Source of the DNA: an uncultured Opitutales bacterium | Lineage (GTDB): Bacteria; Verrucomicrobiota; Verrucomicrobiia; Opitutales; Intestinicryptomonadaceae | Direction of reading: 5' to 3' | DNA length: 56,788 nt | NCBI GenBank assembly: GCA_900545705.1 | Contig: URAK01000013.1 | Location: 1 to 56,788 of the forward strand | Shown here: in pieces, positions 8,201 to 16,867 of the stretch | How positions within the stretch are numbered: the first letter of the stretch is position 1 | How the letters are laid out: each line of letters starts with the position of its first letter | Translations under genes and position numbers: made by a program | The notes under the pieces: generated by a model | Seen by the model: the letters and a program-made list of their open reading frames with translations, nothing else | Told to the model about the DNA's origin: nothing | The model's database searches: none

Positions 8201-10090
8201 ATGAAAAATGTTAGAATTATAGTAATTTTTATTTTATGCACATGCGGGATTCTGTTTGGAGGCACAAAAATCCCAAATGAAGTAATAGAATCCATCAACA
8301 AAACATCGCTTAAATATCCCGCGGAGATAAGGCTTGATTGGAAGAAGAACCAGATAAAGGCCTATCGGAATATTAATCCCGAACATTTCGGAGTTCCGGA
8401 GACAATATCTTACGAGGGGTATCTGGAGCTTATTACAAAAGCCCGAGAGGTATTTCCGGACGATTTTTACGAGCAATTTAAGATGATAGACGAAAATATT
8501 TCGACATACCAAGAGCTTAACGAGCTGCGCATGGGATACGACGAGAAAACAAGGACTGAATGCGAAAAGATACTAAAAAAGTTTTATACAGATATTAAAC
8601 TATGGGTAAATGAATATAGCCCGATGTGCGAATTTATAAAAACTGACTACGCTACTTCCAATAATATGGACGAAAAAACTGCGCAAGTTTTAAAAGAAAA
8701 GGCGTTGGCATTAAGTAAAGGCCGGGCGCTTGCCGCCAGACAAAAAATGGAAGAATTTATATCATTTTATACGGCAGTGCGAAATTTTCGCAAACCCGAA
8801 GTCAGCGACGAAGTCATAGAGGACATAAGGAAAGATTTGCAGAAGGAGTTCCCTTACGATTACGAGAGGCAGTTAAAAGAACTGTATGTCCGCGCAAAAA
8901 AAGGAACTCTTTCAAAGAGGGAACTCAATGAATTAAGATCTCTCGGAGACATAATGAAATGCGTATTTATAAAAAGGATAAACAACAACTATAACGCAAC
9001 AGCCGTACTGGTGGAGATTATGGGGCGCAACATAATATTGTGCACTAAGGAGTTCATTCCCAACAAATTCCCCTGCGAAATTACTAATAACACAGGAAGC
9101 ATAATATGCGACGGCGCCGCAATATCAAAAGATTTTAAGATATTGGCGCTCGTGCCTCGGGAAATTCCCAAAGGATTTGAACCTATAAAATGCTCAGCCA
9201 CCCCTATTGAAGAAATTAAAGATTTGAGAATGGTAACCCCGACAATAGAAGGAACGATTGTATCCTCGGTTGCATTCTCCACGAGGACAACAGACCTCTT
9301 TTCAAATGTAACATACAAAAGCGACCTCTATGTAAATGTAGACACAGGCGTATATTATAAAAATCCAAAACATTCGGATATCGGCACTTTGGTTAAAATA
9401 AAAAAAGGCATATCGCTTGATAGATCGCTTCTTTTTGATTTGAAGACCAAAAGGCTTGTATCTATTGCGACAGATTTAAACGAAGACAAGACCGCCTTTT
9501 ACTCCTTTATGATCACAAACATGAACAAGAGAAAAGGCCTAACTGAAATACAAAAGTACATGATGAGGCAATTTGACATACCGGTAAAAGAATTGGAAAA
9601 AGGCAATATAGACAGAGAGGTTTCGTTCGTAGACATATCGCTTATAAATAAAGAAGAAAACTGGGAAGTCTTTAACACTAAAAAATATTTTGATACTATT
9701 GCGTTTCTGCAAAATCTGAAATCAGAAACGGAGGAAATTGCATGGTTTATAGAATATAACAGATTTGACGTAGCATTGCAATGCAGGCTCTTCCAACAAA
9801 CATGTAAAAGATACTGGAAAGATCTATTTTCAAGAACTACAAGAGAATCTTACCTTAAAATAGTTAAAAATTTCTACTTGTCACTATATCAAGCAATGAG
9901 ATCGACATATCTCCGAAGCATTAAATATAAGACTGGGGAATATTATATTTTGAATAGGTTTGATATTATAGCAACTCAGCAATTACTCAGAAATTTCATT
10001 ACAGATTTTGAGGGGAAGTTTAAAAACGCACAGATTGAATCATTCCTCGCAAGGGATATTCTTGTCAAAGTACGATATTACTACTTTTGA
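8201..10090 (+). CDS. Large secreted protein, possible inactive trypsin-fold domain
   Basis: 629 residues from the ATG at 8201. The open frame extends 26 codons further upstream, but this Met starts a clear signal peptide (KNVRIIVIFILCTCGILFG). No family is recognised with confidence. Residues about 20-240 are charged and probably helical. Residues about 270-450 look beta-rich and resemble a trypsin-like serine protease: a strand pair at TAVLVEIMGRNIILC, a DFKILAL segment like the Asp region, and SLLFDLKTKRLVSIATD resembling the GSPLFD-TGKLVGI end of such domains. The His and the Gly-Asp-Ser-Gly nucleophile motif are not there, so I infer a non-catalytic relative at most. The C-terminal 150 residues are again helical. 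Base composition is more AT-rich than in the neighbours. Confidence 0.75.
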   Translation: MKNVRIIVIFILCTCGILFGGTKIPNEVIESINKTSLKYPAEIRLDWKKNQIKAYRNINPEHFGVPETISYEGYLELITKAREVFPDDFYEQFKMIDENISTYQELNELRMGYDEKTRTECEKILKKFYTDIKLWVNEYSPMCEFIKTDYATSNNMDEKTAQVLKEKALALSKGRALAARQKMEEFISFYTAVRNFRKPEVSDEVIEDIRKDLQKEFPYDYERQLKELYVRAKKGTLSKRELNELRSLGDIMKCVFIKRINNNYNATAVLVEIMGRNIILCTKEFIPNKFPCEITNNTGSIICDGAAISKDFKILALVPREIPKGFEPIKCSATPIEEIKDLRMVTPTIEGTIVSSVAFSTRTTDLFSNVTYKSDLYVNVDTGVYYKNPKHSDIGTLVKIKKGISLDRSLLFDLKTKRLVSIATDLNEDKTAFYSFMITNMNKRKGLTEIQKYMMRQFDIPVKELEKGNIDREVSFVDISLINKEENWEVFNTKKYFDTIAFLQNLKSETEEIAWFIEYNRFDVALQCRLFQQTCKRYWKDLFSRTTRESYLKIVKNFYLSLYQAMRSTYLRSIKYKTGEYYILNRFDIIATQQLLRNFITDFEGKFKNAQIESFLARDILVKVRYYYF

Positions 10091-10223
10091 TTTTCCCAAG
10101 GCGTTTTGCGCATTTTTTCAAACTGTCGCGACATCGCGTGCATAACTATATACGCAATCCAATACCCTGCGCGACATTTGCACGCCGACATACCCCCAGC
10201 ACACGAAAAAATTTTGGCAGGCT

Positions 10224-12422
10224 TTACAAGTATCCAAGCAAAACGACAGTCGATAGCGGAGGAACGACCATATCGCAGCCGAAAGGCCGCCTGTTTGCCG
10301 CTTTCTCCACGACTGCCTCAACTTTGCCCATGTTCCCCCTGCCTCCGCCGCCATAAGTTTTGGCGTCGGTATTTAGCACCTCTTGCCATACGCCGCCGCG
10401 GGGCAATCCCAGCCGGTATGTGCGCTGCTCGACAGGCGTAAAGTTGCTTACAGTCGCGTAGCACCTCTTGCCGTCGCTCGTAAAGCGCAGGAAAGAAAAT
10501 ACGCTGTTGTCGCCGTCGTCGGCATTTATCCACTCAAACCCTATGCAGTTAAAGTCGTTCTCGGCAAGCTCGGCGTCGGACAGATACAGTTTCGCGACAT
10601 CGCGCACAGACTCGCGCACGCCCTCGTGCTGTATGTACTTTAAAAGAGACCATTCGAGCGACTCGTCATAGCGCCATTCGTGCCCCTGCGCAATCTCGTC
10701 GCCCATAAAGAGCGTTTTCTTGCCTGGCCACATCCACATGTATGCGTAAAGCGCGCGGAGAGTCGCTATTTTGTCGTCCCAGTACCCCGACCCCATCTTG
10801 CCAACCATCGGGCTCTTCCCGTGCACAACCTCGTCGTGCGAATACACGAGCATGAACTTTTCCGTAAACTGAAACATCGAGGGAAAAGTCATTTTATTGT
10901 GGTGGTATTTGCGGTTTATCGGATCTTCCTTCAAGTAGTCGAGAGTATCGTGCATCCAGCCGAGGTTCCATTTGAAGTCGAACCCCAAGCCGCCTTCGCC
11001 CACCGGCTTGGTCACACCTGCAAAAGTCGTGCTTTCCTCCGCTATTGTAATTGTGCCGGGATAGTCGGAGTGAATTACAGAATTTACGTGCTTCAGAAAA
11101 TCTATTGCATCGAGATTTTCGCTTCCGCCGTATTTGTTCGGTATCCAGTTGTCGCGCGAGAAATTGAGGTAGAGCATGGAGGCGACCGCGTCGAACCGCA
11201 ATCCGTCTATATGGAAGCGATCCAGCCATGCGAGCGCGCTTCCAAGCAGGAAGTTTGCGACCTCCTTGCGCCCGTAGTTGAAGCAGAGGGTCCCCCAGTC
11301 TGGATTCGCCCCGAGCCTCGGGTCTTCGTGTTCGTACAGGCACGATCCGTCAAATCCCGCAAGCGCAAATGCGTCGCGCGGGAAGTGCGCCGGCACCCAG
11401 TCCATTATTACGCCTATCCCGTTTTGGTGGAGGACATCGACCATCTCCATAAATTCGCGCGGGCTTCCATATCTGTGCGTGGGCGCGTAAAAACCCGTCA
11501 CTTGGTACCCCCACGACCCGTCGAACGGATACTCGGTAAGCGGCATAAATTCCACATGCGTAAAGTTCATCTGCACGCAGTATTCCGCAAGCTGGCGCCC
11601 TATTTCGGCATAGGAAAGCGGCCTAAAACCGTCCTCTGGAACTCTTTTCCAAGAGCCCAGATGAACCTCATAGACGGAGACAGGTTTTTTTGCCCAGTCG
11701 GTTTCCCTGCGGTTTTTTATCCATTTTTCGTCCGACCACCCGTATCCGGAAATGTCGCAAACGACAGAGCTGTTGTGCGGCGGAGGCTCGAACCGCACGG
11801 CGTACGGGTCCGACTTTAAGAACGGGGTGTCGTTATTGGCGGCGAGTATTTCGTATTTATATTTTGCACCTTCGCCAACACCCGGGATAAAAATTTCCCA
11901 AACGCCGGAAGTTTCAAGCGGACGCATTGGGAAATACCTTCCGTCCCATTCGTCGAAGTCGCCTACAACGCTCACTCTCCGCGCGGTCGGCGCCCACACT
12001 GCAAACGCCGTACCCTTTACCCCGTCTATTTCGCGCAAATGCGATCCGAGGTGCTCGTAAACCTTTCTGTCGTCGCCAAGTCCAAACAGATACAATTCCT
12101 CGTCCGTGAGGCTCGGCGGGAAGGAGTACGCGTCGGCAAACTCGCGGATTTCGCCGTCGTACCTCTCAACGCGGAAACGGTACGGGAAGGGCTTGCGCGC
12201 GCCCTTTATAAAAAGCTCGAAAAATCCGGATGGGTCGAGCTTTTCCATTTCAGCAGATTTTCGCGCGGATTTCCGCAAATCGACAAGATGGCAGCTTTTG
12301 GCGTTTACTATGTATGCGCGCACCACTATGCCGCCCTTGCACTTGTGCATTCCCAAAAACTCCTGCGGCAAACCGCACCGCGCCGATACTATGCTTTTTA
12401 GTTCGTCTTTCGATATTACCAT
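10224..12422 (-). CDS. glgB: 1,4-alpha-glucan (glycogen) branching enzyme
   Basis: 732 residues, the usual size for a GlgB with the extra N-terminal domain. It forms alpha-1,6 branches in glycogen. The order is an N-terminal beta domain to about residue 110, a CBM48 domain (GTAFAVWAPTARRVSVVGDF) to about 220, the GH13 barrel, and a C-terminal all-beta domain. GH13 regions are visible as DWVPAHFP, DGLRFDAVASMLYL (nucleophile Asp), IAEESTTF (acid/base Glu) and YSHDEVVHGK (third acid). The start ATG overlaps the stop of the upstream membrane-protein gene by seven bases, so the two are translationally coupled. glgA and glgC are not in the window. A pullulanase-type enzyme and ppgK elsewhere in it complete a glycogen theme. 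Confidence 0.97.
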   Translation of the reverse strand: MVISKDELKSIVSARCGLPQEFLGMHKCKGGIVVRAYIVNAKSCHLVDLRKSARKSAEMEKLDPSGFFELFIKGARKPFPYRFRVERYDGEIREFADAYSFPPSLTDEELYLFGLGDDRKVYEHLGSHLREIDGVKGTAFAVWAPTARRVSVVGDFDEWDGRYFPMRPLETSGVWEIFIPGVGEGAKYKYEILAANNDTPFLKSDPYAVRFEPPPHNSSVVCDISGYGWSDEKWIKNRRETDWAKKPVSVYEVHLGSWKRVPEDGFRPLSYAEIGRQLAEYCVQMNFTHVEFMPLTEYPFDGSWGYQVTGFYAPTHRYGSPREFMEMVDVLHQNGIGVIMDWVPAHFPRDAFALAGFDGSCLYEHEDPRLGANPDWGTLCFNYGRKEVANFLLGSALAWLDRFHIDGLRFDAVASMLYLNFSRDNWIPNKYGGSENLDAIDFLKHVNSVIHSDYPGTITIAEESTTFAGVTKPVGEGGLGFDFKWNLGWMHDTLDYLKEDPINRKYHHNKMTFPSMFQFTEKFMLVYSHDEVVHGKSPMVGKMGSGYWDDKIATLRALYAYMWMWPGKKTLFMGDEIAQGHEWRYDESLEWSLLKYIQHEGVRESVRDVAKLYLSDAELAENDFNCIGFEWINADDGDNSVFSFLRFTSDGKRCYATVSNFTPVEQRTYRLGLPRGGVWQEVLNTDAKTYGGGGRGNMGKVEAVVEKAANRRPFGCDMVVPPLSTVVLLGYL

Positions 12423-13075
12423 ACGGCAAACCTTTCACTGCCGTCTCTCAGAGAGAGCGGCTTTGACACTATTTCTGACATTACAAACGCCTTTCGGAGA
12501 TCGTCGGCGCTCTCGAGCGCAACTCCAAAAACTCCGCCGCCAATTTCCGAAGAATGTTCTAAATCATCTTCCGCAAAACCGTCCCATCTGCGGGGCTCAA
12601 AATTCTCCGCTTCGCGCTGAATCATAGCCGCCGGAGAGCCCATTTTATATGCGTCGGATTCCGTCACATCGCGCAGTCTCGCCCCGTAGTCTATGCTTCC
12701 GCCACCATTGGCAGGCTGCGCGGCGGTAGCTTTCCCATAGGGTTCGGGCGCCTCTTGAAAAGTTTCGCCCGGAAAATCCGAAGCGTCCATTTTTTCGTCG
12801 ACGCTTTCGTCGTCGTACGCAAGCTCTATGCCGCCGATGGTTCGCGGAAGCCCGTCGGAGCCCCCGCGCGAATGGCCACTTGCAGAGCTTCTCGCCGCGC
12901 GCTCTTTCATTTCTCTAACCATTTCAGCGGCGGCATCGAAATCCGGGTCTGAGTCGTCTGAGGGAAGTTCGTTTCCGCGCGGCGCCGAATTATCCGTTTT
13001 AGAGGCCTTCACAAAATTTACGAACGCCACCAGAACGATTATCAGAATCGGAAGAATGTCGGAGAATATATCCAT
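12416..13075 (-). CDS. Membrane-anchored protein of unknown function, coupled to glgB
   Basis: 219 residues. One N-terminal transmembrane helix (DILPILIIVLVAFVNFV, residues about 6-22) is followed by a hydrophilic, acidic, Ser/Gly/Ala-rich region with no recognisable domain, probably cytoplasmic and disordered. The C-terminal 50 residues contain a possible amphipathic segment (GVFGVALESADDLRKAFVMSEIV). Its stop codon overlaps the glgB start (ATGGTAA). It lies 168 bases after floA on the same strand, which may make it the fourth gene of the NfeD-FloA operon. The arrangement links a flotillin operon with glycogen branching, but a functional link is only inference. Confidence 0.75.
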   Translation of the reverse strand: MDIFSDILPILIIVLVAFVNFVKASKTDNSAPRGNELPSDDSDPDFDAAAEMVREMKERAARSSASGHSRGGSDGLPRTIGGIELAYDDESVDEKMDASDFPGETFQEAPEPYGKATAAQPANGGGSIDYGARLRDVTESDAYKMGSPAAMIQREAENFEPRRWDGFAEDDLEHSSEIGGGVFGVALESADDLRKAFVMSEIVSKPLSLRDGSERFAVW

Positions 13076-13243
13076 TTTTTGCAGTTTAAAAATATGTCAG
13101 CCGCATTGCGCGCGGCGCATTTCAGCGCAAGCCTCATGGCGGACTGGGCCTGCGCGCACGTGCGCTTTGCATCGCAAACCCAAGAGTGGAATGGGATTGC
13201 GCGCGCGGTATCACACCTAAAACGCGCGGTACCCTGCCCCCAC

Positions 13244-14254
13244 CTATTTTTTAGGTTTGTCCGCCGAAGATATGTTTTCGCGCATGGCGGTGTCGGCCTG
13301 AATGTTCTTCATTCTATAATAGTCCATAAACCCCATGTTGCCGCTCCTCAAAGACTCCGCGAGCGCAAGCGGAACTTGAGCTTCCGCCTCCACGACTTTC
13401 GCCCGCATATCGACAACTTTTGCGCGCATTTCCTGCTCCGCCGCGACAGCCGCCGCGCGCCGTATTTCAGCCTGCGCCTGCGCCATATTTTTATTCGCGA
13501 TTGCCTGGGCTTCTTGCAGCTTCGCCCCAATGTTTTCGCCAACATCGACGTCGGCAATGTCTATTGAAAGAATCTCGTATGCGGTTCCGGAATCGAGACC
13601 GCGCTCGAGCACTACCTTTGAAATTCTGTCGGGGTGTTCGAGAACGAATTTGTAAGTGTCGGCCGAGCCTATCGTAGTCACGATACCTTCGCCGACGCGC
13701 GCGATAATCGTCTCCTCCTGCGCGCCACCCACAAACCTTTCGAGATTCGTACGCACCGTCACCCTCGCGCGGACTTTCACCTGAATGCCGTCCTTAGCAA
13801 CACCGTCTATCGACTTGCGCCCCGAATTGGGATTCGGGCAGTCTATTACCTTCGGATTTATAGAGGTCCTGACAGCCTCCACAACTGTCTTGCCCGTGCC
13901 TTTTGTCGCGAGGTCTATCGCGCACGCCTGCTTCCAAGTCAAATCCATTCCCGCCTTTTCCGCAGCGATGAGCGCCTGTATCGTCGGTATCAAAGATCCT
14001 TCAGCAAGATAGTGCTCTTCAAGCTGGTTTATCGTGAGATCAAGCCCCGCCTTGACCGCCATTATGCGGGAATCCACTATCATTCCGTAGGGAACTCCGC
14101 GCAGGCGCATTGCTATTAGTGTAAGCATGCTCACAGGCGCCCCAGCAAGCAGCGCTTTCAGCCACGTATTTATGAACGACAACACCACGAAAAACGCGAT
14201 TATCGCCGCCACTATTACAACTATCATCACTATTGTTGCTACTGACATATTCAT
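13244..14254 (-). CDS. floA: Flotillin-like protein FloA
   Basis: 336 residues, the standard FloA length (330-340). FloA proteins are membrane scaffolds that organise lipid domains and affect envelope processes. An N-terminal hydrophobic hairpin or helix spans residues about 5-40. It is followed by the family block MRLRGVPYGMIVDSRI, the SPFH/PHB domain (about 60-240, including GKTVVEAVRTSINPKVIDCP and VRTNLERFVGGA), and an Ala/Glu-rich coiled coil (about 240-310) used for assembly. Its start shares one base with the stop of the short NfeD gene (TAATG), giving the known NfeD-flotillin operon arrangement. A 168-base gap follows before the next gene. Confidence 0.96.
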   Translation of the reverse strand: MNMSVATIVMIVVIVAAIIAFFVVLSFINTWLKALLAGAPVSMLTLIAMRLRGVPYGMIVDSRIMAVKAGLDLTINQLEEHYLAEGSLIPTIQALIAAEKAGMDLTWKQACAIDLATKGTGKTVVEAVRTSINPKVIDCPNPNSGRKSIDGVAKDGIQVKVRARVTVRTNLERFVGGAQEETIIARVGEGIVTTIGSADTYKFVLEHPDRISKVVLERGLDSGTAYEILSIDIADVDVGENIGAKLQEAQAIANKNMAQAQAEIRRAAAVAAEQEMRAKVVDMRAKVVEAEAQVPLALAESLRSGNMGFMDYYRMKNIQADTAMRENISSADKPKK

Positions 14255-14724
14255 TATTTGTTTTGGTTTTTACGCACTTTAAGCTCAAAAGAAGTCGCCG
14301 ACGCTACGGAGACTTTTTCTCCTGCGGGGCAATGGCCGTCTTCGCAATAGGCATCGAAACAATGCCCGTCGATTTCCACAATTCCAGACGGGCATAGGGG
14401 CGTTTTCGCAGTCGCCTCCCGCCCGACGCACCACGAAGCATTTTGGGAAGGCGCCTTGGAATCGGTCGGATTTTTTAAGTAAATTTCTTTGGCAAACTTT
14501 GTCTTTGGGATAACTTTCGACCACACAAGCATCGCGAATACGCACACCGCGATGAAAGCCCCGCCAACTCCCATTGCCGACAGCGCCCCAAATTTTGAGA
14601 ACGCCACCGCTGCCGCAACCGCGAACATGCAAACGGCAATCGCGAACAAAACCCCCATCATCAGGAGGGTCTCGGCAAATATCAGCAATGCGCCTATGGC
14701 TATGAGAACGGCGATTATCGTCAT
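14254..14724 (-). CDS. Short NfeD-type membrane protein
   Basis: 156 residues. Two or three transmembrane helices cover residues about 1-72 (IIAVLIAIGALLIFAETLLM and onward). A C-terminal OB-fold NfeD domain (about 90-150) has the family pattern CVGREATAKTPLCPSGIVEIDGHCFDA. Five Cys lie within that domain, more than usual. NfeD proteins partner flotillin-type SPFH proteins. The ATG overlaps the stop of the upstream long NfeD protease by four bases (ATGA), and its own stop overlaps the floA start, so all three should be made together. Confidence 0.93.
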   Translation of the reverse strand: MTIIAVLIAIGALLIFAETLLMMGVLFAIAVCMFAVAAAVAFSKFGALSAMGVGGAFIAVCVFAMLVWSKVIPKTKFAKEIYLKNPTDSKAPSQNASWCVGREATAKTPLCPSGIVEIDGHCFDAYCEDGHCPAGEKVSVASATSFELKVRKNQNK

Positions 14725-16541
14725 TTGTCCTTAGAGTATTTTTTTACTATAAAATTAAAATCTTTTTTTTCGATAATTTCTATTTTTTCCCCTTGGCTAA
14801 TAGAGCCAAAGTCGGAGCGTACATCAGCTATCGTTCCGTCAAAATTCGCCTTTCCGGAAGGGGTCAAGTCGGTAATGCATACGCCTACCATGCCTTTCTT
14901 GAGCTGCTTCCCTCCTTCCGCGGACACCTGCGCAGCCCCTCTGGAATCCGCATTTCCGTCGAGACACGGTTTTAGCACGAGCCGCCCGAAAATTGGGGCG
15001 CGCTCAAAATACCTTCCCAAGACAACCGCACAAACGCCCGCCACAAGCACGCTTATCCCGAGGCGCGTAATCCCGGCGCACACGCTTGGGAGTACTGATT
15101 CCTCCCACTCTCCCCAGAGTTTGCTGCCGTCGGAAGCGTCGATTCCGCCAAAAGTCCACACTGCTGCTACCACGACGGCGCATACGCCAAGCACCGTAGG
15201 AAGCAATGTCCCCGGGAAAAACAATATTTCAAGCGCTATCAGCGCCGCCCCGGCGATTAGGATCAAAATCCCTTCGTAGCCCGCAAGTCCAGACATATTT
15301 ATGCCTAAAAACACGCACACTGCAATGCCGAACCCGACAGCGCTTAAAACGCCTATTCCGCCGCCTTTTAAGTCCATTATTACAAGAAATATCGCAAGCC
15401 CGAAAAGTATGGGAGCCACCGACGACATGAATATAGCCGCCCCGTCCGCCCAAGTGTGTTCTATCCGCATTATTTCAAAAGGCTTTCCGCCTGAAATTTT
15501 TTCCGCAACCCCCTCGACGTTTTTTTCGGTTCCGTCGGAAAGCAGCGGCGAGCCATCGTATACGGCGGCGGCCTCGGCAGCCGTCAGCGTCAGCAATTCG
15601 CCCTTCGGCTTCAAGACTTTTCCGTTTATTTTAAGCTCAAAATCCGGATCGTTCATCGCCCGCTGCACCGCCGCGCGGCGCGGGTTTCCGGAGGGCTCTA
15701 TCGCGCGCACTTTCGCGCCTATGAACGATGTCACTTTGCGCTTCATAGAATCCTCTATGTCGCCCCCGCCTGCATTTACGGCCTCCGCCGCACCCATTAC
15801 ACCTTTTGGAGAAAAGAAAATTTTGTCGCACGCGACCGCTATAAACGACCCCGCGCTAATCGCGTCGGGATTCACATAGCATACTGTCATTCCGCCGAAC
15901 GCCGAAAGCTCTTCCATTATTTTTATGGTCGAATCGAGATCACCGCCGGGAGTGTTCATATCGACAATCAAGGCGGCAGCCTTTGCCGATTCCGCTGCCT
16001 CCACTGCCCTTTTTACGAACTTAACCTGCGGCGACGATATCGCGCCTTCCAAAGGGAATACGCAGATTTTAAATTCTCCGCCCTTTGCATTTTTTGTTTT
16101 GCCGAGTTCCGAACTCTTTGTTTCGCCGCCTTTCGCGCTTCCGGTTTCGACGCCCCTTTGCCAGCGCGAGCCGCCGCTTGATTTCGGAGGGGAAAATAGC
16201 GATATTTTTTCGTCCGGCATTTTTTGAACGCCGCTACTTTGCCCTGCCTGCCAACGCGAACCTCCCGATTTTGGCATTTTAAAAACGTCTTTAAGAGATG
16301 GCTGCTCCCCAGCTTTATTGCGCGTTTCAGAACCTTCGGGCGCCGCGCTTTTTTCAGCCCCGCCCTTTTGCCAGCGCGAGCCTCCCGATTTTGGCGGATC
16401 AAAACCAAGCGCAAATATTCCTGAAAAACCGTTGTATGCCGATTCGGAAGCAAAATTATAAGGCCCTGCGGACAAACTAAAACCTCCGCACAAGACGAGA
16501 TACGCGAGAATTGACGTAATAAATATTCGGAAGTTTTTCAT
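14721..16541 (-). CDS. Long NfeD: ClpP-class membrane serine protease with repeated PKSGGSRWQ linker
   Basis: 606 residues. A signal peptide (about 1-25) is followed by an unusual 130-residue low-complexity segment with three copies of PKSGGSRWQ (residues 50-58, 90-98 and 119-128, the last with an extra Ser). Next is a ClpP-like serine protease domain (about 155-350) with MNTPGGD, the nucleophile region AISAGSF (Ser229) and a candidate catalytic Lys269 in MKRKV. Four or so membrane helices (about 370-510) and a C-terminal OB-fold domain (about 530-606) follow. Known relatives cleave stomatin/flotillin-type partners or their tails. It is the first gene of the NfeD-NfeD-FloA operon. The N-terminal repeats are not a usual part of the family. 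Confidence 0.93.
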   Translation of the reverse strand: MKNFRIFITSILAYLVLCGGFSLSAGPYNFASESAYNGFSGIFALGFDPPKSGGSRWQKGGAEKSAAPEGSETRNKAGEQPSLKDVFKMPKSGGSRWQAGQSSGVQKMPDEKISLFSPPKSSGGSRWQRGVETGSAKGGETKSSELGKTKNAKGGEFKICVFPLEGAISSPQVKFVKRAVEAAESAKAAALIVDMNTPGGDLDSTIKIMEELSAFGGMTVCYVNPDAISAGSFIAVACDKIFFSPKGVMGAAEAVNAGGGDIEDSMKRKVTSFIGAKVRAIEPSGNPRRAAVQRAMNDPDFELKINGKVLKPKGELLTLTAAEAAAVYDGSPLLSDGTEKNVEGVAEKISGGKPFEIMRIEHTWADGAAIFMSSVAPILFGLAIFLVIMDLKGGGIGVLSAVGFGIAVCVFLGINMSGLAGYEGILILIAGAALIALEILFFPGTLLPTVLGVCAVVVAAVWTFGGIDASDGSKLWGEWEESVLPSVCAGITRLGISVLVAGVCAVVLGRYFERAPIFGRLVLKPCLDGNADSRGAAQVSAEGGKQLKKGMVGVCITDLTPSGKANFDGTIADVRSDFGSISQGEKIEIIEKKDFNFIVKKYSKDK

Positions 16542-16867
16542 CGGGATATTGTATTGTTTCGCGCCGTTATATAAAAATATTTTTAGTTTATTTTAAAGAG
16601 AAAACAAGAGAAAACAATCTCTATATCTGCCGCAATTTGCAAGCTGGGCTCTATATTTTCCACATAAAATTTCCGGCAGGTCCCGCGATCCGCAATAAAC
16701 CTTGCAACCTAAAATACGGGAGCCCCAACCCCAAAATTTCCGTCCCCCCAAAAAGTTATTTGCTACACACATTACCGAAGCTCATGCTCCATCAAAGGAA
16801 CCGAGATTCACTACTCCGCCATCTGCATAAACGGCGCATTTCCCAAATAGTTTGTAAAAGACAACCC
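16542..16867. other. Gene-free stretch between sufD and the NfeD operon
   Basis: 326 bases. The part next to the long NfeD start (16542-16610) is AT-rich and should hold its promoter. The rest contains no frame with a sensible start and composition on either strand, and no clear hairpin terminator for sufD. I see nothing further in it. Confidence 0.5.

Noticed and set aside
10680..11819. 379-codon open frame on the plus strand
   Set aside because: It lies entirely opposite glgB, which has all GH13 motifs. The frame is open because of the GC bias of glgB codons, and its residues resemble no protein.
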